Shown: positions 1 to 6,789, numbered from the stretch's first letter. The stretch: DNA of 6,854 bases from an uncultured Porphyromonadaceae bacterium (GCA_947074265.1 CAMTPD010000074.1:1-6854), one strand, 5' to 3'. Notes: generated by a model not told the origin, from the letters alone. Program-made: numbers and translations.

Positions 1-53
1 AGAACTATTTAAGTATTGATCCGAAACGAAAATGCGAGATCTATTTATTAGGT

Positions 54-90
54 AAAAAAAAGCCTTTTGAGGCACACGCTTCAAAAGGCT
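54..90 (-). terminator. Rho-independent terminator of the proB-proA-argF' operon
   Basis: A perfect 10-bp stem is formed by 61-70 (AGCCTTTTGA) and 81-90 (TCAAAAGGCT), with a 10-nt loop. Read on the minus strand, the stem is followed at once by a run of Ts (As at 54-61 on the plus strand). This is the classic intrinsic terminator layout, placed just after the argF' stop codon. The plus-strand side of the stem has only a short T run (92-94), so termination mainly serves minus-strand transcription. Confidence 0.9.
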
Positions 91-99
91 CTTTAAAGT

Positions 100-119
100 A
101 TAATAATACGTATTATTAT
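100..119. repeat. 20-bp perfect palindrome over the argF' stop codon
   Basis: The arms ATAATAATAC (100-109) and GTATTATTAT (110-119) are exact reverse complements with no loop. The palindrome contains the argF' stop codon (116-118 on the minus strand). It lies between the gene and the terminator hairpin. It is AT-rich, so it may be a chance product of low complexity, or an extra structure at the mRNA 3' end. No function can be assigned. Confidence 0.6.
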
Positions 120-1072
120 CGGATAGCTTCAAGCATACGCTTAAGCACCGTTTGCGCCGAAATTTCACGATTCGCAGCTTCCGGAATTACCAGCGATTGA
201 GGACTCTCAATCACGTCGTCGGTCACAATCATGTTGCGACGTACCGGCAAGCAGTGCATGAAATAAGCATTGTTGGTAAGCGCCATCTTCTCGGCATCTA
301 CCGTCCAACTGCGATCGGTACTCAAGATCTCACCGTAGTGCGGATCCTGGTAAGCAGCCCAGTTCTTGGCATAGATAAAGTCGGCACCTTCAAAAGCCTT
401 ACGTTGATCGTATTCTACCGTTGCGTTTCCTACAAACTTCGGATCCAATTCATATCCCTTCGGATGTGTAATCACAAAGTCATAGTCGGTCGCGTTCATC
501 CACTCAGCAAACGAGTTTGGCACAGCTTGCGGAAGTGCACGCGGATGCGGAGCCCAAGTAAGCACTACCTTCGGACGTTCGGTCTTCTTATACTCTTCGA
601 TCGTAATCAAATCGGCAAAACTTTGCAGCGGGTGTCTCGTAGCAGCCTCCATGCTGAAAACCGGACGACCCGAGTATTTGATAAACTGGTTGATGATAAC
701 CTCGTTGTAATCCTCCTCTTTGCTTTCGAAACGGGCAAATGAGCGCACGCCAATGATATCGCAATACGAACCCATCACCGGAATCGCTTCGAGAATATGC
801 TCAGGCTTGTCGCCATCCATAATCACGCCACGTTCGGTTTCCAGTTTCCAAGCACCCTGATTCACGTCGAGCACCATGGTATTCATGCCCAGGTTCATCG
901 CCGCCTTTTGAGTACTCAAGCGTGTACGCAAACTTGAATTAAAGAAAATCATCAGCAGGGTTTTGTTCTTACCCAATGTATCAAAGCGAAACTTATCGGC
1001 TTTGATCTCAAACGCTTCGTCCAATGCCCCCTTTAGGTAGCCTAAATCTTGTACGCAAGTAAAATTTTTCAT
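116..1072 (-). CDS. argF': N-succinylornithine carbamoyltransferase (ArgF')
   Basis: A 318-residue cytoplasmic transcarbamylase that transfers the carbamoyl group of carbamoyl phosphate to N-succinyl-L-ornithine in the succinylated arginine pathway of Bacteroidales. The carbamoyl-phosphate motif SLRTR is at residues 47-51, HPLQ at 147-150, K236 in YAKNW, and HCLPVRRN at 273-280. Residue 90 is proline within DGDKPEH. In the family, Pro at this position (B. fragilis numbering) marks succinylornithine specificity, while Glu marks the acetylornithine enzyme of Xanthomonas. From memory, the sequence is very close to B. fragilis ArgF' along its whole length. The ATG at 1072 is preceded by AAAAGG at good spacing. 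It is the last gene of the operon, 18 bp after proA. Identification is firm; substrate preference is inferred from residue 90. Confidence 0.96.
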   Translation of the reverse strand: MKNFTCVQDLGYLKGALDEAFEIKADKFRFDTLGKNKTLLMIFFNSSLRTRLSTQKAAMNLGMNTMVLDVNQGAWKLETERGVIMDGDKPEHILEAIPVMGSYCDIIGVRSFARFESKEEDYNEVIINQFIKYSGRPVFSMEAATRHPLQSFADLITIEEYKKTERPKVVLTWAPHPRALPQAVPNSFAEWMNATDYDFVITHPKGYELDPKFVGNATVEYDQRKAFEGADFIYAKNWAAYQDPHYGEILSTDRSWTVDAEKMALTNNAYFMHCLPVRRNMIVTDDVIESPQSLVIPEAANREISAQTVLKRMLEAIR

Positions 1073-1090
1073 GTAAGACCTTTTAGTATG

Positions 1091-2359
1091 TTACTTATCT
1101 CTAACCTGCCCGTTGCCAATCACTTTATATTTGTACGAGGTCAGTTCTTCCAACCCCATTGGTCCGCGCGCGTGTAGTTTTTGTGTGCTAATTCCAATTT
1201 CGGCACCCAGACCAAACTGAGCCCCGTCGGTAAACGCCGTCGATGTATTGTGATACACACAAGCAGCATCCACCAAGTTAAGGAACAACGCAGCCATTTC
1301 CTCATTTTCGGTAACGATGGCCTCGCTGTGCTTCGAGCTATATTGTGCGATATGCTCCAACGCCTGCTCTACAGACTGCACCGTCTTTATACTCATCTTG
1401 TAGTCGAGAAACTCAGTTCCGTAACTCGAAGGAGTTGCTTCGCAAAGCAAATCGTCAGGATAAGAACCTTTCAGTGCGTCGTATGCCGGCTTATCGGCAA
1501 AAATAACAACATTATGCTCCATAAGCAAGCCACAAATATAAGGTAAATCATCGACTCTCGAAGCGTGAATCACCAAACAATCCAACGCATTGCAAACACT
1601 AACGCGACGTGTTTTCGCATTATTCACAATCTCGCGTCCTTTTGCCTTGTCGCCGTACTGATCAAAGTAGGTATGACAAATACCCGCACCGGTCTCGATC
1701 ACCGGAACTTTGGCATTGTCGCGTACAAAATTGATGAGCGACTGACTGCCGCGCGGAATCACCAAATCTACCTTGCTCACCGCATTGAGCAATGCGGCCG
1801 TTGCCTCACGATCGGCCGGAAGCAAGGTGCATACCTCCATCGGAAGACCATGCTTTTCGAGCACCTCGCGGATAATGGAAACAATCGCAATGTTTGAAAA
1901 CTCTGCATCGCTGCCCCCTTTGAGCACGCAAGCATTGCCCGACTTGAGGCAAAGCGCAAACACGTCGAAACTCACATTGGGGCGAGCCTCGTATATGATA
2001 CCGATTACCCCGAAAGGAACAGAAACCTTTTGAATCATCAGGCCGTTGGGGCGAACCGTTTCTTTCAAAATATGACCAAGCGGAGAGGGTAGGAGAGCCA
2101 CGTTGCGCATGTCGGCAGCAATCGCCTTGATGCGAGCTTCGTTGAGAAGCAGGCGGTCGTAACGCGGATCCGCCTTATCCATTCTGTCGAGGTCTTTTTT
2201 ATTGGCTTCGATCAAAAACGGAACCGCAGCTTCGGCAGCATCGGCCACATCGTTCAAGATCGTATTGATCGCCTTTTGCCCTACGGTAAGCAATGCCGTC
2301 GAAGCCTTGCGAGCCCGATCAAGCATCGCATCTACCGTTATCAAATCAGAATCTTTCAT
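1091..2359 (-). CDS. proA: Gamma-glutamyl phosphate reductase (glutamate-5-semialdehyde dehydrogenase)
   Basis: A 422-residue NADPH-dependent enzyme of the aldehyde dehydrogenase superfamily. It reduces gamma-glutamyl phosphate to glutamate-5-semialdehyde, the second step of proline synthesis. Visible family motifs are [13 protein letters not shown] (117-129), LKGGSDA (146-152), [11 protein letters not shown] (202-212), the catalytic cysteine C256 in [11 protein letters not shown], and the conserved C-terminal segment [10 protein letters not shown]...[11 protein letters not shown] (382-406). The length is normal for ProA and nothing is truncated. The ATG at 2359 has AAAAGGA just upstream. The gene begins 14 bp after proB stops, which suits co-translation of two enzymes that pass on an unstable acyl-phosphate intermediate. 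Confidence 0.98.
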   Translation of the reverse strand: MKDSDLITVDAMLDRARKASTALLTVGQKAINTILNDVADAAEAAVPFLIEANKKDLDRMDKADPRYDRLLLNEARIKAIAADMRNVALLPSPLGHILKETVRPNGLMIQKVSVPFGVIGIIYEARPNVSFDVFALCLKSGNACVLKGGSDAEFSNIAIVSIIREVLEKHGLPMEVCTLLPADREATAALLNAVSKVDLVIPRGSQSLINFVRDNAKVPVIETGAGICHTYFDQYGDKAKGREIVNNAKTRRVSVCNALDCLVIHASRVDDLPYICGLLMEHNVVIFADKPAYDALKGSYPDDLLCEATPSSYGTEFLDYKMSIKTVQSVEQALEHIAQYSSKHSEAIVTENEEMAALFLNLVDAACVYHNTSTAFTDGAQFGLGAEIGISTQKLHARGPMGLEELTSYKYKVIGNGQVRDK

Positions 2360-2373
2360 CGTCCTTTTCGTAT

Positions 2374-3453
2374 TTAATCGATGTATAAATAATCGTAGTG
2401 AATAAATGGTTTGGTCTCTTTGGCACCGATCAGTTTGCGCGCCTTCTCGCTGCTGAAAGCCGAGCGGCCCACACCAATCTGCTCGCCGTCTGCCGTGATG
2501 ATCTTCACGATATCATCCTTTTCAAAGTCGCCGATGATGTGTTCGATACCCACAAAAAGCAAACTCGTAGCCTGTGGCATCAACATCGCCTCCTTGGCTC
2601 CGGCATTGATGTGCACTTCGCCTTTTGCAAAACTCTCAGAGTGCGCAATCCACTTTTTGATGTTAGAAGCAGGCTTCTCCGAAGGCAAGAAATGGGTAAA
2701 CACCGGATTGTTTTCGCCCAGGATGATGTCGGTAAGGATGTTATCCTTTTTGCCGTTTGCCACAATCACACTCACCCCTTCGCCTGCTACCTTGCACGCA
2801 ATGTTGCACTTGGTAAGCATACCGCCACGACCAAACTCCGACTTACCTGATTGCACGTACTTCGACACATCTTTGCCGTTCATGATCTCTGTAATCACAT
2901 GCGAAGAAGGATCCTTCGGATCGCCGTTGTAAATACCGTCGACGTTGCTTAGAATCACAAGCGCATCCATTCCCATCATCGTAGCGATGAGGCCCGAAAG
3001 TTCGTCGTTGTCGGTAAACATCAACTCCGTTACCGATATGGTATCGTTTTCGTTCACAATAGGAATCACCCCGTTTTCGAGCATCACTTCCATGCAATGC
3101 TTTTGGTTGAGGTAGTGCTGGCGCGTACCAAAACTCTCTTTCGTCGTAAGCACTTGCCCGCACGTAATGCCATATTCGCGAAACAACTCATAGTAGCGGT
3201 TGATCAGTTTTGCCTGACCCACGGCCGAAAACAACTGACGTGCCGAAACCGAGTCGAGCTTCTTACTCGTCTTTACCTCACTTCGTCCCGAGGCAACCGC
3301 CCCCGAAGAGATAAGTACGATATCAATACCCGCGTTGCGCAACGTAGCCACCTGATCGGTAAGAGCCGACATGCGCGTAATGTCGAGCGAGCCATCTTTT
3401 CGTGTAAGTACATTGCTGCCTATCTTTACAGCAATACGTTTAAAACGATTCAT
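2374..3453 (-). CDS. proB: Glutamate 5-kinase with C-terminal PUA domain
   Basis: A 359-residue enzyme that phosphorylates glutamate on its gamma-carboxyl with ATP, the committed and usually proline-inhibited step of proline synthesis. The amino acid kinase domain (about 1-258) shows VKIGSN (9-14), [10 protein letters not shown] (48-57), NENDTIS (134-140), [10 protein letters not shown] (148-157), ILSNVDGIY (167-175) and FGRGGMLTK (207-215). A PUA domain follows (about 277-350). The last kinase motif reads GRGGM where E. coli ProB has GTGGM. It is the first gene of the operon. Its 5' region before the upstream terminator is only about 60 bp. I see no good TAnnTTTG element and no Shine-Dalgarno there, only a small dyad AATTA-TG-TAATT (3458-3469). 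The promoter is therefore unlocated. Confidence 0.98.
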   Translation of the reverse strand: MNRFKRIAVKIGSNVLTRKDGSLDITRMSALTDQVATLRNAGIDIVLISSGAVASGRSEVKTSKKLDSVSARQLFSAVGQAKLINRYYELFREYGITCGQVLTTKESFGTRQHYLNQKHCMEVMLENGVIPIVNENDTISVTELMFTDNDELSGLIATMMGMDALVILSNVDGIYNGDPKDPSSHVITEIMNGKDVSKYVQSGKSEFGRGGMLTKCNIACKVAGEGVSVIVANGKKDNILTDIILGENNPVFTHFLPSEKPASNIKKWIAHSESFAKGEVHINAGAKEAMLMPQATSLLFVGIEHIIGDFEKDDIVKIITADGEQIGVGRSAFSSEKARKLIGAKETKPFIHYDYLYID

Positions 3454-3514
3454 AGTTAATTATGTAATTCGCATGCCTTATTACTCATGGGGCACACAGT
3501 GGTTATACTCCGGG

Positions 3515-3570
3515 AAAAAAAGAAGCGGTTTTTCGTACAAAGAGAGAGTCCCTTTTCCGAAAAACCGCTT
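3515..3570 (-). terminator. Rho-independent terminator after the acyl-CoA synthetase gene
   Basis: The arms 3523-3535 (AAGCGGTTTTTCG) and 3558-3570 (CGAAAAACCGCTT) are perfectly complementary over 13 bp, around a long 22-nt loop. On the minus strand the stem is followed after one C by seven Ts (As at 3515-3521). It ends the XRE-cupin/acyl-CoA synthetase transcript and insulates it from proB. The plus-strand side has no T run, so the terminator looks one-directional. The loop is larger than usual. Confidence 0.9.
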
Positions 3571-3619
3571 AATATTCAAATTGTTCTATAATTATTAAGT
3601 CGACCGTATAAGCTACTGA

Positions 3620-5278
3620 TTATTCCTGCTTATGATTGTTCCGGATCTCTACTCTCCTAATTTTTCCGCTGATCGTTTTCGGGAGTTCGGGCACGAACTC
3701 TACGATACGGGGGTACTTATAGGGAGCCGTAACCGTTTTTACATGGTTTTGGATCTCTTTAATCAAGTCTTCATCAGCACGATGCTTGTAGTCTTGAGCC
3801 AATACAATAGTAGCCTTTACCACCTGTCCGCGAATTTCATCGGGCACACCGGTAATAGCACACTCTACCACGGCAGGGTGTGTCATCAACGCACTTTCCA
3901 CTTCAAACGGGCCAATGCGGTATCCTGAACTCTTTATTACATCGTCGGCTCTTCCCACAAACCAAAAGTAGCCATCTTCATCTTTCCATGCAACATCTCC
4001 GGTATAATAAACGTTATCGTGCCAAGCCTCGTGTGTGAGTTCGGCATTGCGATAATATTCTTTGAACAAACCAAGTGGCTTCTTCTTGTCGGTACGAATG
4101 ATGATTTGTCCTTGCTCGCCCGCTTCCACGCTGCGTCCGTCCGGAGCAATAAGATCTACATCGTATTGCGGATTCGGAATACCCATCGAACCCGGCTTCG
4201 GCTCGGTCCAAGGATACGTAGCAATGGTAAGCGTAGTCTCCGTTTGGCCAAAACCTTCTTTCAGTTTAATGCCTGTGAGACGGTAAAACTCTTCGTACAC
4301 CTTCGGGTTCAAAGCTTCGCCCGCGATGGTACAATACTTCAACGAAGAGATGTTATATTGTGTGAGATCTTCACGAATAAGGAAACGGAACACCGTAGGA
4401 GGCGCGCAAAACGAAGTAATGTTGTATTTTTCGATCATCGCCAATACGTCGGCAGGCGCAAACTTGTCGAAATCATAAACAAACACGGCTGCTCCCGCAA
4501 TCCACTGTCCGTATAGTTTTCCCCATACCGCTTTACCCCAACCGGTATCGGCAAGCGTAAGGTGCAACGAGTCTTCGTGCAGGTTGTGCCAGTACGAAGC
4601 CGTTACGATATGCCCCAACGGATAGGTAAAATCGTGGGCTACCATTTTCGGATTTCCGGTAGTACCCGAGGTGAAATATAATAAGGAAATATCGTCGTTT
4701 ATGTTAGGAAGTTCAGGTTTTACAAATGGTGTGGCTTGCGCGGTTTCGAGGTGATAGTCGAGCCACCCTTCAGGAACAACAGGACCGATAGAAACAACAC
4801 TTTCAAGCGCTTTGCTATCGGCAATAGAATCGTTTACGTGCTTCAATACCTCTTCTTCGCCTACACAAACAATCATCTTAATATCAGCAGCATTGTTTCT
4901 GTATACGATATCTTTCTTTGTAAGCAGGTGAGTAGCCGGAATCACAACGGCGCCTATTTTGTGCAGTGCTATAATCGAAAACCAGAATTCGTATCTACGT
5001 TTCAGAATAAGCATTACCATATCGCCGCGCCCTATTCCTTTCGATTGAAAAAAAGAGGCAGCCTTGTCGCTTTCGCGTTTGATATCGGCAAATGTAAAGT
5101 TGATATGTTCTCCCTGATCGTTGGTCCAGCAAAGCGCCACCTTGTCCGGTGCTTGCGAGCCCCATTTGTCTACTACGTCGTAAGCAAAGTTAAAGTTTTC
5201 GGGTACGCAGATTTCCAGATTTTCGATAAAATCACGCTGGTCCTTAAAAGTAGTTTGCTTTAAAAATTGTTCGACCAT
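3620..5278 (-). CDS. AMP-forming acyl-CoA synthetase (medium-chain/acetyl-CoA synthetase-like)
   Basis: A 552-residue member of the ANL adenylate-forming superfamily. It should activate a carboxylic acid with ATP to an acyl-AMP and then form the acyl-CoA thioester. Core motifs are all present: phosphate-binding YFTSGTTGNPK (201-211), GFGQTET (342-348), YYTGD (424-428), the hinge region GRADDVIKSSGYRIGP (442-457), and the C-terminal PKTISGKIRR (533-542) with the predicted catalytic lysine K539. There is no signal peptide or membrane segment, so it is cytoplasmic. The sequence resembles the medium-chain acyl-CoA synthetase branch more than classic Acs. Members of this branch use medium-chain, branched or aromatic acids, so the substrate cannot be read from sequence. 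The gene starts 21 bp after the XRE-cupin gene and shares its transcript; a terminator follows. Confidence 0.93.
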   Translation of the reverse strand: MVEQFLKQTTFKDQRDFIENLEICVPENFNFAYDVVDKWGSQAPDKVALCWTNDQGEHINFTFADIKRESDKAASFFQSKGIGRGDMVMLILKRRYEFWFSIIALHKIGAVVIPATHLLTKKDIVYRNNAADIKMIVCVGEEEVLKHVNDSIADSKALESVVSIGPVVPEGWLDYHLETAQATPFVKPELPNINDDISLLYFTSGTTGNPKMVAHDFTYPLGHIVTASYWHNLHEDSLHLTLADTGWGKAVWGKLYGQWIAGAAVFVYDFDKFAPADVLAMIEKYNITSFCAPPTVFRFLIREDLTQYNISSLKYCTIAGEALNPKVYEEFYRLTGIKLKEGFGQTETTLTIATYPWTEPKPGSMGIPNPQYDVDLIAPDGRSVEAGEQGQIIIRTDKKKPLGLFKEYYRNAELTHEAWHDNVYYTGDVAWKDEDGYFWFVGRADDVIKSSGYRIGPFEVESALMTHPAVVECAITGVPDEIRGQVVKATIVLAQDYKHRADEDLIKEIQNHVKTVTAPYKYPRIVEFVPELPKTISGKIRRVEIRNNHKQE

Positions 5279-5299
5279 TTCTGTTTTTCTTTTAAAAGA

Positions 5300-5848
5300 T
5301 TAGATGATTACTGCCAAGAACTTTACTTCCGTGTCGTTAAGAGCTTTCATTCCGTGAGGCAGATTGGCATTGAAGTAGATGCTATCTCCTTCGTTCAAAA
5401 CTATTTCTTTACCATTTATCTCAAGCAACATAGTACCGGAAAGCACAAGATTAAACTCCTGTCCGGCATGATTGTTTAAAAAGATCGGAGCATCCGATGG
5501 CTGTACCGTTACAACAAACGGATCGGCGTTTCGGTTTGCAAAACCCGCAGCGAGCGACTGATATTTATACGCCTTCACGCGTTCTACGGCCAGTCCCTGA
5601 CCCTTGCGAGTGACGAAGAAGGAGCTCATCTTGGGCTCGTCTCCAAACATAAGCGTAGTAAGCTCCACGCCATACGTCTTTGCCAATTGATGCAGCAAAC
5701 TTACAGATATATCACAACATCCCGACTCTATTTGCTGAAAATCTTTCAACGGAATGTTGCAAGCATACGCAACTTGCACCTGCGACAAGTCGAGCGCCTC
5801 GCGCAAACCTTTGATGCGCTCCGCGATTTGTTTTATTTCCTCATTCAT
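5300..5848 (-). CDS. XRE-family transcriptional regulator with C-terminal cupin domain
   Basis: A 182-residue two-domain regulator. Residues about 8-68 form a helix-turn-helix of the XRE/Cro type, with LREALDLSQVQVAYAC followed by the recognition-helix region and QIESG. Residues about 112-182 form a small cupin barrel, with H127, E131 and G138 matching cupin motif 1, and G154, P164 and H165 matching motif 2. Q130 stands where the second motif-1 histidine often is, so metal binding may be altered or absent. Proteins of this design usually bind DNA as dimers and sense a small ligand through the cupin. The gene is first in a two-gene operon with an acyl-CoA synthetase. A 16-bp palindrome overlaps its putative promoter, which suggests autoregulation. 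The ligand may be the acid or acyl-CoA handled by the neighbour; that is inference. Confidence 0.93.
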   Translation of the reverse strand: MNEEIKQIAERIKGLREALDLSQVQVAYACNIPLKDFQQIESGCCDISVSLLHQLAKTYGVELTTLMFGDEPKMSSFFVTRKGQGLAVERVKAYKYQSLAAGFANRNADPFVVTVQPSDAPIFLNNHAGQEFNLVLSGTMLLEINGKEIVLNEGDSIYFNANLPHGMKALNDTEVKFLAVII

Positions 5849-5898
5849 GGTGTCTGTATCTTCATTTATGGAGTATGGTCCTTTCTAATGGATCTTTA

Positions 5899-5906
5899 CA
5901 AATGTA
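5899..5906 (-). promoter_or_regulatory. Putative Bacteroidetes -7 element of the XRE-cupin operon
   Basis: The minus strand reads TACATTTG from 5906 to 5899, an exact match to the Bacteroidetes -7 consensus TAnnTTTG. It lies about 50 bp upstream of the regulator's ATG, giving an expected leader of roughly 45 nt. No convincing TTTG -33 element occurs at the usual 19-21-bp spacing; the nearest TTTG (5942-5939) is too far away. The promoter may therefore be weak or activator-assisted. Confidence 0.5.
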
Positions 5907-5918
5907 TAAATTTATACA
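5903..5918. promoter_or_regulatory. 16-bp palindrome, candidate operator for the XRE-cupin regulator
   Basis: The sequence TGTATAAATTTATACA is a perfect 16-bp palindrome. It overlaps the first half of the putative -7 element and sits 55 bp upstream of the regulator's start codon. A dimeric XRE protein bound here would compete with RNA polymerase, which fits negative autoregulation. I see no second copy at the proB promoter region. Assignment to the regulator is by position only. Confidence 0.5.
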
Positions 5919-5940
5919 AGAAAGCACTCTTTTTGCCTCA

Positions 5941-6428
5941 AATAATTGAAAGTAACCTATCTTTTTTTCTCAGATACCCAAAATCCTGTGCCACAGTGAG
6001 CAAACCCACAGAGCCGTGTTAAGAACCTGGCATCAACCCACTTATTGTAAAATATCGATAAAAGTCGTTTGTGGCATCGCACCGGTAGCTTACCCCAACA
6101 TCGTCGCTACAGACCCGTATTACCGCCGCTATTTGCACCAAATACCACCATTTTAGCCATATAATAACCTGGTTTGTCCAAAATCTCAACAAAACAAAAA
6201 CAACCAATTCGCTCGAAAAGACCACCAAGAACTTACACCTTTTGCAACTTGCAAACGAAGACCCACCAAACCAACTAGCAGAATAACAGTAACAACCACT
6301 CTGAGCTTTCACTTTGCAGCAGCCAACTTCTCCACATTGCCATCGTGCAGACACCCCGTACGCACGCCCACCCACAAACCAAGCACGCCGACTTAACCAC
6401 ACCATCATCACCAACACCGCAAACGTTT
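5941..6428. other. Gene-free A/C-rich intergenic region
   Basis: No credible gene lies here. The frames open on either strand give tryptophan- and cysteine-rich or proline/histidine/threonine-rich translations with no recognisable domain. From about 6000 the plus strand is rich in A and C and poor in G; for example, 6181-6240 has 4 Gs in 60 bases. Some stretches can be divided into 22-nt pieces starting with C/A-rich triplets (for example from about 6201 onward), which hints that the array to the right begins here in more decayed form. I could not show this firmly by eye. Confidence 0.6.
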
Positions 6429-6581
6429 TCAATGAAAACACTTTTGCATACTAGTGAAGATAGCAAACAGTCTTCATTGAAAACGAAAACACTCACCGTG
6501 AATACTTTTTACAATCATCACGAATACTATCCAAACTCTCCACGAATACTTTTTGCACTCACCGTGAAAACTATTTTCACT
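6429..6581. repeat. Array block A: seven GTGAAAAC-type units
   Basis: The units share a (C)TGAAAAC or CGAATACT core, mostly followed by a T-rich half. The guanine of the core (TGA/CGA) falls at 6434, 6456, 6479, 6500, 6522, 6544 and 6566, six intervals totalling 132 bp, exactly six times 22. Several units are quasi-palindromic: GTTTTC-aat-GAAAAC at 6425-6439 and GTGAAAA-cta-TTTTCAC at 6564-6580. Confidence 0.85.
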
Positions 6582-6671
6582 CACGCTCGGTGCCCAATTT
6601 ACGCACCACGCGTGAGTAAATTAAGTCACCACGCGTCCCTGATTTCACCACCGAGCGTCCGCAATTACCAT
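6582..6671. repeat. Array block B: CACCACGCGT-type units with nested dyads
   Basis: Four units begin at 6582, 6604, 6627 and 6649, all starting with CAC. CACCACGCGT occurs exactly at 6604-6613 and 6627-6636. Superimposed is a nested inverted structure. The outer arms ACGCTCGGTG (6583-6592) and CACCGAGCGT (6649-6658) are perfect over 10 bp. The inner hairpin 6596-6606 with 6612-6622 pairs 10 of 11 positions (AATTTAC plus CAC against GTG plus GTAAATT) around a 5-nt loop. Confidence 0.75.
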
Positions 6672-6679
6672 CATTTCCA

Positions 6680-6789
6680 AACCTTGCAAGGTTCTTCCAA
6701 GAACCAAACAAGGTTTTTCCGCGAACCTTGCATGCTTTTTCCCAAAACCAAATGACCTTTTTTCAACAACCAAGCAAGGTTTTCAACAC
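6680..6789. repeat. Array block C: five AACC-type 22-bp units with phased T-tracts
   Basis: Five units of exactly 22 bp start at 6680, 6702, 6724, 6746 and 6768. Each begins with AACC. The rough consensus is AACC-N3-CAAGGTTTTTCC-N3. T-tracts begin at 6714, 6736, 6758 and 6780, exactly 22 bp apart. Local dyads include the perfect palindrome AACCTTGCAAGGTT (6680-6693) and the hairpin CAAGGTT/AACCTTG (6709-6715 with 6724-6730). The pattern fades after 6789. Confidence 0.85.

Larger units (their letters stand above)
6429..6789. repeat. Degenerate tandem array with a 22-bp period
   Basis: About sixteen units follow each other with spacings of 21-23 bp, nearly all 22. The unit sequence changes along the array in three blocks, but the phase is almost continuous. 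Exact shared words sit at whole multiples of the period: CACGAATACT at 6519 and 6541 (22 bp apart), ACTCACCGTGAA at 6491 and 6557 (66 bp), GAATACTTTTT at 6500 and 6544 (44 bp). Units have no spacers, so this is not a CRISPR array. The bias to A/C continues to the window end at 6854, and the array may do so in degraded form. No gene is coded within it. Confidence 0.85.

Noticed and set aside
1..53. End of a neighbouring gene at the left edge
   Set aside because: The stretch is too short, shows no coding signal and no recognisable motif.
152..742. Open frame of 196 codons on the plus strand opposite argF'
   Set aside because: It lies antisense within a strongly conserved gene and encodes nothing recognisable.
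3454..3513. Bacteroidetes promoter or ARG box before proB
   Set aside because: No TAnnTTTG is present. The only dyad (AATTA-TG-TAATT) is short and AT-rich, so I could not support a specific site.
4019..4516. Plus-strand open frame opposite the acyl-CoA synthetase gene
   Set aside because: It is antisense to conserved adenylation motifs and has an arginine-rich, domain-less translation, so it is a shadow of the real gene.
6019..6441. Open frame of 140 codons on the minus strand
   Set aside because: The translation is rich in Trp, Cys, Val and Ser with no domain. It is what a G-rich complement of A/C-rich repeat DNA gives, and it overlaps the repeat region.
6582..6660. Integron attC site or gene cassette boundary
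   Set aside because: No RYYYAAC/GTTRRRY core pair is found at the arms, and no integrase or cassette gene is nearby.
6345..6755. Open frame of 136 codons on the plus strand through the array
   Set aside because: It is rich in Thr, Pro, His and Ser with no domain, no promoter and no ribosome binding site. The 22-bp period is not a multiple of three, so the repeats would not be read as a protein repeat in one frame.
6429..6789. CRISPR array
   Set aside because: Units are contiguous, 22 bp long and degenerate. There are no identical repeats separated by unique spacers, and no cas genes.
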